Part shown: positions 1 to 8,748 of the stretch, piece after piece | Position numbering within the stretch: position 1 is the first letter of the stretch | Layout: every line of letters starts with the position of its first letter | Origin: an uncultured Pelagibacteraceae bacterium | GTDB lineage: Bacteria > Pseudomonadota > Alphaproteobacteria > Pelagibacterales > Pelagibacteraceae | Direction: 5' to 3' | DNA: 40,125 nt | Assembly: GCA_902533585.1 (NCBI GenBank) | Contig: CACAMG010000005.1 | Location: forward strand, 1-40,125 | Made by a program: the position numbers and the translations under genes | The notes under the pieces: generated by a model | The model's database searches: none | The model's input: only the letters and a program-made list of their open reading frames with translations | What the model was told of the DNA's origin: nothing

Positions 1-879
1 TCTTTAGTATCATTAAATATAACTAGATTTGATGCTACAAAACATATGGCCCATTCTGTTATTGGAGATGCCAAAGTTTCATTAAAAGAATTATCCCAAG
101 CTTTAGGTGACTGGAAAGCTAATGATGATTGGTATAAAAAATCTAGAAAAGAACTTAAGTCGTGGAATGAATATGTCGATAAAGAAAGTGGTCCAACAAA
201 TCAAAAAGTTCCGAGCTATGCCCATGCAGTAGGAGCTATTTATAGAAATTCAGATCCAAATGACATTGCAGTAACAGCTGCCGGAGGTTTAGTTGGTGAA
301 GTTGTTCAAATATGGAGACCGAGAGAATTAAATACACATGAAACAGAGTGGGGATTTAGTTGTATGGGTTATGAAATTTCTGGATCTCTAGGAATAAAAA
401 TGGCTAATCCAGATAGAGAAGTTATAACTTTTATCGGTGATGGCTCATACTTACTTTATAACTCTGATATTTACTCATCTGTAATAACTGATAATAAATT
501 AATTATAATTGTATGTGATAATGGTGGACATGCTGTTATAAATAGACTTCAATTATTTAAGGGTGGTAAAGAATTTAATTGTTTATTTGAAAGTTCAAAA
601 AATACAAATATTACACAAATAAATTTTGCCGAACATGCTGCAAGTATGGGAGCTAAATCAGAAGAAGTATCTTCAATTTCAGAATTAGAGGAAGCTTTTA
701 AAAGAGCAAAAAAATCAAAGATTACATATGTAATTTCAATAAAAACCCATTCTTACCAATGGTTGGAGGGCTCTGCATACTGGGAAAGTCCTACTTTAGA
801 GATACCAACATCAAAAGAAAATAAAGAAGCATTAAAACTTCATAAAGAAGGAAAAGCTAAACAAAGACAAGGTGTTTAA
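1..879 (+). CDS. iolD: 3D-(3,5/4)-trihydroxycyclohexane-1,2-dione acylhydrolase (IolD-like), 5'-truncated by window edge
   Basis: Frame is open from base 1 (SLVSLNITRFDATKHMAHSVIGDAKV...), so the listed ATG at 46 is internal. ThDP-enzyme C-terminal features: EWGFSCMGYEISGSLGIKMA, TFIGDGSYLLYNSDIYSSV, WLEGSAYWE. Confidence 0.85.
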   Translation, partial: SLVSLNITRFDATKHMAHSVIGDAKVSLKELSQALGDWKANDDWYKKSRKELKSWNEYVDKESGPTNQKVPSYAHAVGAIYRNSDPNDIAVTAAGGLVGEVVQIWRPRELNTHETEWGFSCMGYEISGSLGIKMANPDREVITFIGDGSYLLYNSDIYSSVITDNKLIIIVCDNGGHAVINRLQLFKGGKEFNCLFESSKNTNITQINFAEHAASMGAKSEEVSSISELEEAFKRAKKSKITYVISIKTHSYQWLEGSAYWESPTLEIPTSKENKEALKLHKEGKAKQRQGV

Positions 880-888
880 AACTTTTTT

Positions 889-2046
889 ATGAACAAAGTT
901 TTCAAAGTCGGTTTAGTTGGATGTGGACATATAGCAGAAACATATTTCAGAGCTCATAAATATTTTAATAATTTTAAGATTATTAAATGCGCTGATATTA
1001 AGGAAAAAGCATCAAAAACATGCGCAAAACGTTATGGGATTAAATCACTGAGTGTTAAAGATTTACTAAAAGATAAGGAAATTGAAATTATTCTAAATCT
1101 TACAATTCCTAAAGCTCACTACAAAGTAGCCAAAAATGCTTTATTACATAATAAACACGTTTATTCCGAGAAACCTATGGCCATAAATTTAAAAAATGGA
1201 AAAGAATTGGTCAAAATGGCAAAAAGGAAAAAACTGTATATAGGAAATGCACCAGATACATTTTTGGGTGGAGGAAATCAAAAATCAAAAGAAATTTTGG
1301 AAAAAAAATTAATAGGAAAAATAAATTTGGGAAATGCAATTTTCGCTTTTCCAGGAGTGCAATCTTATCATCCAAATCCAGAACCTTGGTTTGCTAAAAA
1401 AGAAGGTGGACCAGTAATTGACATGGGTCCTTATTATTTAACTGCACTTGTAAACTTGCTAGGCCCCGCTAAAGAAGTTAGTGGAAGTATAATGAGGGGG
1501 GTAAAAAAAAGAACAATAGGAATAGGTCCAAAAAAAGGAAGAAAATTTAAAGTAAAATGTCCAACAACATATCTTGCGACAATAGTTTTTGAAAATAAAA
1601 CTATTATAAGACTAACATTATCTTTTGATGTAATTGCTCATCAAAGAAATCATATAGAATTTTATGGAAATAAAGGATCAATGATTGTTCCAGATCCAAA
1701 TATGTTTGGTGGATCAGTTTATGTATGTAAAAAACTAGGAGAGTCGTGGAAAGAGCACAAGACAAATAAAATGCCTTTAGGAAAAATAAATATAAGAGGA
1801 AAGAGTCTACGAGCAAATGAATCACCTATTAATGCAAACTATAGAGGTGTAGGTTTATCAGAAATGGCTTATTGTATTGAAAAAAAAAAGAGACATAGAT
1901 GCAATGGTGAACTATCACTACATGTTTTAGATATCATTCAATCTACTATGAAAGCGTCTATAACTGGAAAAAAACAAAAAATTAAAACAACTTGTCAAAT
2001 ACCAAAAAAATTTAATCTAAAAGAAATTAAAAAAATAATGAGATAA
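889..2046 (+). CDS. Gfo/Idh/MocA family NAD(P)-dependent oxidoreductase
   Basis: N-terminal VGLVGCGHIAETY Rossmann motif; EKPMA motif (YSEKPMAINLKNG). Confidence 0.9.
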   Translation: MNKVFKVGLVGCGHIAETYFRAHKYFNNFKIIKCADIKEKASKTCAKRYGIKSLSVKDLLKDKEIEIILNLTIPKAHYKVAKNALLHNKHVYSEKPMAINLKNGKELVKMAKRKKLYIGNAPDTFLGGGNQKSKEILEKKLIGKINLGNAIFAFPGVQSYHPNPEPWFAKKEGGPVIDMGPYYLTALVNLLGPAKEVSGSIMRGVKKRTIGIGPKKGRKFKVKCPTTYLATIVFENKTIIRLTLSFDVIAHQRNHIEFYGNKGSMIVPDPNMFGGSVYVCKKLGESWKEHKTNKMPLGKINIRGKSLRANESPINANYRGVGLSEMAYCIEKKKRHRCNGELSLHVLDIIQSTMKASITGKKQKIKTTCQIPKKFNLKEIKKIMR

Positions 2047-2049
2047 TTT

Positions 2050-2907
2050 ATGCAAATTGGAATTGATCTAGGAGCTACAAAAATCGAATATGTAATATTG
2101 GATGATAATGGAGAAGAGATTTTAAGAGAAAGAGAAATTTCTCCAACTGATTATCAAGGTACAATTGAATCCATATTTAAAATAGTAGAAAAATTAGATA
2201 AAAAATTTTCAAAAAAATTTGATACTGGCATATGTCATCCTGGTTCAATTTCAAATGATACTGGTTTTTTGAAAAATGCAGTAAATTCACCATGGATGAA
2301 TAACAAACCTTTTCAATCAGATATTTCAAAGAAGCTAAATAGAAATGTAATTTGTGAAAATGATGCAAATTGTTTTGCTCTTTCAGAAGCTATTGATGGA
2401 TCTGCAAAACATTACGATATTGTATTTGGAATAATTTTAGGCTCAGGGTGCGGCGGAGGAGTAATAGTTAACAAAAAAATTTTAAAAGGAGCTAATAATT
2501 TGTCTGGAGAATGGGGAAAAATAAAATTTAAAGATCAAGATATCGAAGCCTATTTGTCTGGTAATAGCATATCTAAAAGGTTTAATGAAATTTTTAAAAA
2601 AAATATAAAGTCACATGAAATCTTCGATTTATATAGAAAAAAAAATATCGAAGCTCAAAAATATATTGAAGAATACAAAAATAATTTAGCTATATCACTT
2701 ACTTCAATCATTAACTTATTAGATCCAGATGCAATCGTATTTGGTGGAGGCGTGTCTAATGAAATAAGTTTTTTAGATGATATTAAAAAAAAAACTGAAA
2801 AAATTCTTAAAGAACCTAAAATAAATACAGCTTTTATTAAACCAATGTATGGGGATGCAAGTGGAGTAAGAGGAGCAGCAAGATTAGGAAGAAAAATAAA
2901 TTATTAA
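2050..2907 (+). CDS. ROK family sugar kinase
   Basis: IGIDLGATKIEYVILD, CENDANCFALSEA, GIILGSGCGGGVIVN, LDPDAIVFGGGVSN motifs. Confidence 0.88.
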   Translation: MQIGIDLGATKIEYVILDDNGEEILREREISPTDYQGTIESIFKIVEKLDKKFSKKFDTGICHPGSISNDTGFLKNAVNSPWMNNKPFQSDISKKLNRNVICENDANCFALSEAIDGSAKHYDIVFGIILGSGCGGGVIVNKKILKGANNLSGEWGKIKFKDQDIEAYLSGNSISKRFNEIFKKNIKSHEIFDLYRKKNIEAQKYIEEYKNNLAISLTSIINLLDPDAIVFGGGVSNEISFLDDIKKKTEKILKEPKINTAFIKPMYGDASGVRGAARLGRKINY

Positions 2908-2928
2908 TAGAATATTTAATAATAAAGT

Positions 2929-3636
2929 ATGATTGAATTATTTATCGCATTTGCCGCTGGATTAATAAGTTTTTTGTCACCCTGTGTTTTGCCTTTAATA
3001 CCAGGTTATATTGCATTTATTTTAGGAAGCTCATTAAATGAATTGATAGAAAAAAAAAATATAAATATTTTACCGGTAGTTTTATTTACATTTGGTTTTT
3101 CAATTGTTTTTGTTTTTTTTGGGGCAACAGCAACTATTTTAGGTCAGCTGCTTTTAGAAAATTCAAACCAACTTAGAATTGTTGCTGGAATAATTATAAT
3201 AATATTATCGCTTCATATTCTTGATATTTTAAAACTAAATTTTCTTAATTTTGAAAAAAGAATCTATTCAGAAAAAAAACAAGGCCTAATTGGCCCAATT
3301 TTAATTGGTATGGCATTCGCTTTTGGATGGACGCCTTGTATAGGTCCAATATTAGGATCTATTCTACTTTTAGCATCTACTGAAGAAACTATTAATAGAG
3401 GAGTTTTGTTATTACTATTTTACTCTTTAGGTCTTGCAATACCATTTATTTTATCAGGATATCTTATTCAAAAATTTTTATTTTTTTCAAAAAATTTAAA
3501 AAAAAACATCAATCTAATCAAAAAAATTGGTGGTGTTTTACTTTTATTGACAGGTATATTGATTGTTACTGACCAATTTCAGATAATAGGATTTTATTTG
3601 TTAGAATATTTTCCAATACTAGAAAAGTTCGGTTAG
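2929..3636 (+). CDS. ccdA: CcdA/DsbD-type cytochrome c biogenesis membrane protein
   Basis: AAGLISFLSPCVLPLIPGYIAFILG and AFAFGWTPCIGPILGSIL Cys/Pro motifs with multiple TM segments. Confidence 0.9.
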   Translation: MIELFIAFAAGLISFLSPCVLPLIPGYIAFILGSSLNELIEKKNINILPVVLFTFGFSIVFVFFGATATILGQLLLENSNQLRIVAGIIIIILSLHILDILKLNFLNFEKRIYSEKKQGLIGPILIGMAFAFGWTPCIGPILGSILLLASTEETINRGVLLLLFYSLGLAIPFILSGYLIQKFLFFSKNLKKNINLIKKIGGVLLLLTGILIVTDQFQIIGFYLLEYFPILEKFG

Positions 3637-4493
3637 TTTTTTTCAGGTTTTGTAAATACTATTAAAATCACTCCAACAATTATTATAACTCCACCAATAA
3701 ATAATTCTTTAGTTGGTTCTTCACCTAATAAAAAAATTGCAGCTAATAATCCAGTGGGAGGTATACCCATAGTAACTATAGGTAAAACTTTGTATAAAGG
3801 ATTGTTTTTTAAAACATAATAAAAGCAACCATATGTTATTGGCTGCATAATAAATCCTAAATAAATTGCAATCATCCAAGTTTCAAAAGGTGCATTTTTA
3901 AAGTAGTTAATTGTATTTCCATCAAAGATGGCCGAAAGTCCGATTAATATTGGACCAGAAAATAAACCTAACCAAGCAACTAGAGCTAATGGATTTATTT
4001 CTTTGCTTAATGGTTTTACAAGAACTTGTCCTAAGGCCCAAACACCAGATCCTATAATTACCAAACTTACACCAAAAAATTTACCATCCAAATTTGGTGA
4101 GCCAGTTAAAATATATACACCAATAAATGCAATAGTTATTCCGATTAAACTTCTTATTGTTGGTTTTTCTTTTAATATAAAGTATGCAAATAAAACTCCG
4201 AAAGGAACTTCAGTTTGAACAAGTAATACGGCAGCTGAAGCATCAATTAAACTTAGCCCAGTATATGTGATACTATACTGAAGAGTGTTAGCTATAAGTG
4301 AGGCAATAAATATTTTTTTAAGATAACCTCTTGGTATTGGAAACCACCAAATTAACATTGATGCTACAAAAGTAAATCTCAAACCCATCAATAAAAAAGG
4401 AGGCAAGTGTTCCATTGCTGGTTTTGCGATAACAAAGCCAAAACCTAAAAAAATTGGTACTAAACTTGCAATTAAAGTGTCACGAAGCGTCAA
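3633..4493 (-). CDS. EamA/DMT superfamily transporter
   Basis: About 10 TM segments in two EamA-like halves (FGFVIAKPAMEHLPPFLLMGLRF; LIGITIAFIGVYIL). Stop overlaps the ccdA stop by 3 bp. Confidence 0.8.
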   Translation of the reverse strand: MTLRDTLIASLVPIFLGFGFVIAKPAMEHLPPFLLMGLRFTFVASMLIWWFPIPRGYLKKIFIASLIANTLQYSITYTGLSLIDASAAVLLVQTEVPFGVLFAYFILKEKPTIRSLIGITIAFIGVYILTGSPNLDGKFFGVSLVIIGSGVWALGQVLVKPLSKEINPLALVAWLGLFSGPILIGLSAIFDGNTINYFKNAPFETWMIAIYLGFIMQPITYGCFYYVLKNNPLYKVLPIVTMGIPPTGLLAAIFLLGEEPTKELFIGGVIIIVGVILIVFTKPEKN

Positions 4494-4505
4494 AAAAAGC
4501 TTTCA

Positions 4506-5075
4506 TTACTTTTGATCTTTTTTTTCAGCATATGGTTCTCTATCAAATATTTTTCTAACCATTGGTCTAAAAAAATCAAGAGAATAAGACTTATAACCAG
4601 GGTCAAATGATGATTGATCATACTTATCACAAAAATCAACGCATGCTTGATAGTATTTGTGATTTTTATATTTATCCCTTAGGTTTCTGTCTCTTCCGAA
4701 ATGATGAGCATAATAATATAATTGAAATTCGCCATGTTTTTCTATGATCCAATGTGTTTTTTCTGAAACATAAGGTTTTAAAATAGCCGCAGCATATTCA
4801 GCATGATTCATTGGAGCTAACTCATCTCCTATATCGTGTAGCAAAGCAGCAACGACCATTTCCTCACTTTCACTATTTTTGTAGGCTCTCGTAGCACTTT
4901 GAAGAGAATGTTCTAGCCTAGAAACTTGATATCCTTCTAATGTTTCATTCAAACCTGACATAAATTTTAGAATTCTATCAGCAGTTCCTTTTGCATATTT
5001 TTTTTCATGTTTATCCAAAAGAAAATAATCATCTTTTGTGCCATTTTTCATTTCTTTAAAACTTACTTTAGCCAT
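4506..5075 (-). CDS. HD-domain protein, possible mixed-valent diiron oxygenase-type (PhnZ/TmpB-like architecture)
   Basis: H (SRLEHSLQSA) ... HD (LLHDIGDELAPMNHAEYAA) ... H (IIEKHGEFQLYYYAHH) ... D (CVDFCDKYDQSSFDP). Overlaps the upstream oxygenase gene by 8 bp. Confidence 0.7.
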   Translation of the reverse strand: MAKVSFKEMKNGTKDDYFLLDKHEKKYAKGTADRILKFMSGLNETLEGYQVSRLEHSLQSATRAYKNSESEEMVVAALLHDIGDELAPMNHAEYAAAILKPYVSEKTHWIIEKHGEFQLYYYAHHFGRDRNLRDKYKNHKYYQACVDFCDKYDQSSFDPGYKSYSLDFFRPMVRKIFDREPYAEKKDQK

Positions 5076-6177
5076 TTACATTAAATTTCCTTTTCAAGTG
5101 TCTTAGTTTGCCTTCAGTGCTGTCAAAATCAATATAACATCCTTGTAAAAATCTTTTACCTTCTTTGGGATCAAATTTTGTTCTGCCATGTAATACTCTA
5201 TAATTATCCATCATCATAAGGTCTTTAGGCATTAATTTAAATTCTATTCTATTTTTTTCTGAATTATATAAATCAGATAAATTTTTTCGTGCTTTATAAT
5301 ATAAATCTAGTTTATTTTTTTCTAAAATCGGAACGTAATCTAACCTTGGACTAAATCTCACTTGTTTAAAATTTTTTTCTTCATCTAGATGAATTAGCTC
5401 AGACCAATCCTCTAGAACAACATTTTTGTCTATAAATTTAAATTTAATCTTGATTTGCGAGAGAATATTATAATATTCAGGGTTTTCTATTTTAAGTCTT
5501 TCTGTAACTGTATAACCATCAACAAGAGTTGATAAACCTCCACTAACTTCATTTTCAATACAATGTAATAGTTGAATACATGGGACTGGGTTTCTATAAG
5601 GGTTATCGGTATGTGGACTTAAGTGTAAAGTTGTATAAGCTAAATCATTTGGATTTGATTTAGACTTAACATTAAAATATTCACCAAAATTTGTTCTCCT
5701 TACACTTCCAATTGAATTAGCAAACTTAACAATAAAATTATCTTTAGTTGGAACATTTTTTATAATTACAAAACCATATTCATAAAAAGAAACTAATAAA
5801 TCATGCATTTCTTTTGACTCAAAAAAATTATCTTTGAAATCAAAATTTTTTACATTTTTTAAAGTAGAGTCCCATTTAATTTTATTTATTGATTTAATAA
5901 CAGTATCTTTGTTAGAAAATTCATAAGCAAGTTTATTCAAATCAATTTTAGAATTAACACCATCATTAAAATTAATTTCAATAAAGCCGTCACTAATTTT
6001 TGCTTTATCAACGGCAATTTCACAGCTCATCGATGATGGATCAAATAGTCTTTGCTGCGTTCCTTGGTCTAAAAATTCTGGTCCATCTACCCTTTCTCTT
6101 AACCAAAAAGGATGGATTTCTTCTTTAAAAGTACCGCTATTTAAAAAAATTTTGTTATCTTTCAATTCGATTTTCAT
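5068..6177 (-). CDS. TauD/gamma-butyrobetaine hydroxylase-like Fe(II)/2-oxoglutarate dioxygenase
   Basis: N-terminal BBOX-like segment (HPFWLRERVDGPEF...TQQRLFDPS). Catalytic HxD (LSPHTDNPYRNPVPCIQLLHC), distal His (MMDNYRVLHGRTKFD) and following RFLQGCYIDFD. Confidence 0.85.
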   Translation of the reverse strand: MKIELKDNKIFLNSGTFKEEIHPFWLRERVDGPEFLDQGTQQRLFDPSSMSCEIAVDKAKISDGFIEINFNDGVNSKIDLNKLAYEFSNKDTVIKSINKIKWDSTLKNVKNFDFKDNFFESKEMHDLLVSFYEYGFVIIKNVPTKDNFIVKFANSIGSVRRTNFGEYFNVKSKSNPNDLAYTTLHLSPHTDNPYRNPVPCIQLLHCIENEVSGGLSTLVDGYTVTERLKIENPEYYNILSQIKIKFKFIDKNVVLEDWSELIHLDEEKNFKQVRFSPRLDYVPILEKNKLDLYYKARKNLSDLYNSEKNRIEFKLMPKDLMMMDNYRVLHGRTKFDPKEGKRFLQGCYIDFDSTEGKLRHLKRKFNVNG

Positions 6178-6253
6178 AATACTTATTGAGAATTATTTAA
6201 AATTTAGCTTTAATCAAGCCAAATTAAATAGTAATTAAATACAAAAAATCTTT

Positions 6254-7051
6254 ATGGAATCTAAAAAATATAGACTTTACTATAGTTTTTTAAGTAATCT
6301 TGCTAAAGAGCTTACAAATTTTTACTTTAAAAAGATAAACAAAAAATTTTCTGTAACAAACAAGCTCAAAGGCAAAGGATACGATCCTGTTACCACTTCC
6401 GATAAAGCTTTTGAAAAATTTATTCGATACAAAATATCCCAAAAATTTCCTGATCATCAAATTATTGGAGAAGAATTTGGATTAAAAAAAAGTAAAAGTG
6501 ACTATTCTTGGATTATAGATCCAATAGATGGAACTAGATCTTATGTAATTGGAAATCCTACTTGGAGCAATTTAATTTCTCTCAATTACAAAGGTTATCC
6601 AATATTGGGCTTAGCTAACTTTCCTATGCTTAATAAATATTATTTAAATTATAATGATAAAATTGCATATGTAGTTGAAAATAATAAAAAAAGAAGAATT
6701 AAAGTTAATAAAAAAATTTCATTTGACAAGGCAAAAATATCAGGAGCTTTTCATGGTTGGCTTTCATTTAAAAAACAATTGAAAATTCCAAAAGTATTAA
6801 AACTTATGAGATTTAAATGTCCTGACTCATTAAGCTACACACTTTTGGCAGAAGGAAGATTAGACGTAGTTATACAATGCGCAAATAAAATTTGGGATAT
6901 TCATCCAATAATTCCTATCGTTAAAGCAGCTGGAGGAATACTTAGCACTTGGGATAATAGAGATGCTTTTAATGGTGGAAGTATTTTAGTATCAGGCAAT
7001 AGGTTTAACCATAATAAAATGCTTAAACTTTTAAAACCAGTAAGCAAATAA
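6254..7051 (+). CDS. Inositol monophosphatase family protein, HisN (histidinol-phosphatase)-like
   Basis: Metal-binding motifs DPVTTSDKAFEKFIR, IIGEEFG, DPIDGTRSYVIGNPTWSNLISL and IWDIHPIIPIVKAAGG. Confidence 0.82.
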   Translation: MESKKYRLYYSFLSNLAKELTNFYFKKINKKFSVTNKLKGKGYDPVTTSDKAFEKFIRYKISQKFPDHQIIGEEFGLKKSKSDYSWIIDPIDGTRSYVIGNPTWSNLISLNYKGYPILGLANFPMLNKYYLNYNDKIAYVVENNKKRRIKVNKKISFDKAKISGAFHGWLSFKKQLKIPKVLKLMRFKCPDSLSYTLLAEGRLDVVIQCANKIWDIHPIIPIVKAAGGILSTWDNRDAFNGGSILVSGNRFNHNKMLKLLKPVSK

Positions 7052-7132
7052 CTTAGAAGTAACAGCGATAATTCTTCTTTAGTTTCTCTAATTATTGAGT
7101 TAGATTTTTATATAAAATAATTAGGAGGGGAA

Positions 7133-8692
7133 ATGAAATCTAAAAATTTGATCAAGTTTTTATTGGCAACTTTTTTTGTTTTTCTATCAACGCAATCATT
7201 TGCAAAAACAATTAAATGGTCAATGCAAGGAGATAGTTTAACCCTAGATCCTCACGCTCAAAATGAAGGCCCAACAACCATGGTATCAAGACAAGTTTAC
7301 GAAGCGCTTGTTACTAGAGGTTTAGATATGTCTATAGGACCTCAATTAGCTACGGACTGGAAAACTACAAATCCAACAACGTGGGTTTTTAATCTTAGAA
7401 AAGATGTAAAATTCAGCGATGGAACAAGTATGACGTCTGAAGATGTAGTATTTAGTATATTAAGAGCTCAACAACCTACGTCGGACTTTAAAGAATATAT
7501 TAGCACTGTTACATCGGTTAAAGCACTAGATGAATATACAGTTGAGATTCAAACAAGAGATCCAAATCCAATTCTTTTGAATCAATTGTCAAATATATTT
7601 GTAATGTCTAGAAAATGGTGTCACGAAAATTTTGCAATTGTTCCACAAAACTGGGATGCAGGACAAGAAACATTTTCTGCAACTAACTCAATGGGAACTG
7701 GACCATTTAAAATTACTTTAAGAGAACCAAATACTAAAACTGTTTTCAAAAAGAATACTAAATGGTGGGGCAATGTAGAGCATAACTTAACTCAAATTCA
7801 ATTACTTCCGATTAAAAATGCAGCAACAAGAGTAGCAGCATTATTATCAGGAGAAATCGATATAGTTACAGATGCGCCTGTTCAAGACTTAGCTCGTATC
7901 AAAAGTTCCGCTGAACATAAAGTAGAAAGCACACCGCAAATGCGTACAATTTTTCTTGGAATGGATCAAGCTGCAGATAAATTGAGATCTGGTAATACTG
8001 GCGATAATCCGTTTAAGAAAAAAGAAGTTAGACAAGCTTTTTACCAAGCAATTGATATAGAGGCTATCAAGAAAAAAGTTATGAGAGGTTTAAGTGAACC
8101 AGCAGGAATTATAACTTTTCCAGGTGTTACAGGTTACACAAAAGAGCTTGATAAAAGATTGCCTTACGACGTTAACGCAGCAAAACAATTATTAGCGGAC
8201 GCAGGTTATCCAAATGGTTTTGACATTGAACTAAGATGTCCAAATGACAGATATGTAAATGATGAAGCGATTTGCACAGCTGTTGTAGGAATGTTAGGAA
8301 AAATTGGAATTAATGTAAATCTATTTGCTCAAACTAAGAGTAAACACTTTAAAGAACTTAAAGATGACCAAGGCGATTTTTATATGCTAGGTTGGGGTGT
8401 TCCTACTTTAGACAGTCATTATGTATTCCACTATCTATATGAAAGCGGCGCAAGCTGGAACAAAGTTAATTTTAGCGATCCAGAAGTTGATGCTGCAATT
8501 AGAGTAATGGAAGGTGAAGTTGATCTAGATAAAAGAAATGCTGCAATAGCAAAAGCTTGGAAAATCGTGAGAGATAATATTGCTTATCTTCCACTACATC
8601 ACCAAGTAATTTCTTGGGCATCTAAAAAGAAAGTGAATGTGCCTATAAGACCGAATAATGAACCATTATTCCGTTTTTCTAGTATAAACTAA
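7133..8692 (+). CDS. ABC transporter substrate-binding protein, family 5 (oligo/dipeptide type)
   Basis: Signal peptide (FLLATFFVFLSTQSFAK) and SBP_bac_5 signature (SDGTSMTSEDVVFSILRAQ; PFKKKEVRQAFYQAIDIEAI). RBS aggagggg upstream. Confidence 0.92.
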   Translation: MKSKNLIKFLLATFFVFLSTQSFAKTIKWSMQGDSLTLDPHAQNEGPTTMVSRQVYEALVTRGLDMSIGPQLATDWKTTNPTTWVFNLRKDVKFSDGTSMTSEDVVFSILRAQQPTSDFKEYISTVTSVKALDEYTVEIQTRDPNPILLNQLSNIFVMSRKWCHENFAIVPQNWDAGQETFSATNSMGTGPFKITLREPNTKTVFKKNTKWWGNVEHNLTQIQLLPIKNAATRVAALLSGEIDIVTDAPVQDLARIKSSAEHKVESTPQMRTIFLGMDQAADKLRSGNTGDNPFKKKEVRQAFYQAIDIEAIKKKVMRGLSEPAGIITFPGVTGYTKELDKRLPYDVNAAKQLLADAGYPNGFDIELRCPNDRYVNDEAICTAVVGMLGKIGINVNLFAQTKSKHFKELKDDQGDFYMLGWGVPTLDSHYVFHYLYESGASWNKVNFSDPEVDAAIRVMEGEVDLDKRNAAIAKAWKIVRDNIAYLPLHHQVISWASKKKVNVPIRPNNEPLFRFSSIN

Positions 8693-8701
8693 AATATTCT
8701 T

Positions 8702-8730
8702 TACAAGCCCTTTTTAAAAAAGGGCTTGTA
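8702..8730 (+). promoter_or_regulatory. Intergenic stem-loop between SBP and permease genes
   Basis: tacaagcccttttt/aaaaaagggcttgta inverted repeat with perfect 9-bp outer arms. No strong U-tract downstream in the + transcript. Confidence 0.8.
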
Positions 8731-8748
8731 ATTTAAAACTTTCGTAAA

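Noticed and set aside
3928-4218. Antisense ORF of 96 aa inside the EamA transporter gene
   Set aside because: Fully contained within a clear coding gene on the other strand; composition is mirror-image of the TM gene. The same reasoning rejects 1604-1825, 2177-2368, 10321-10635, 11906-12154, 18191-18484, 19298-19480, 19849-20076, 21202-21429, 23022-23237, 25503-25946, 26679-27008, 27366-27623, 28702-28905, 29266-29478, 32770-33414, 33601-33816, 34391-34943, 35282-35464, 36936-37130, 38199-38408 and 39481-39762.
4506-5075. Calling the HD protein PhnZ or TmpB outright
   Set aside because: The residues preceding the first His differ from the remembered PhnZ-type motif and no phosphonate genes are nearby, so only the architecture is supported.
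6254-7051. Linking the IMPase-family gene to the inositol fragment at 1-2907
   Set aside because: Separated by three minus-strand genes and ccdA; its motifs (DPIDGTRSY) look HisN-like, so functional linkage is not supported.
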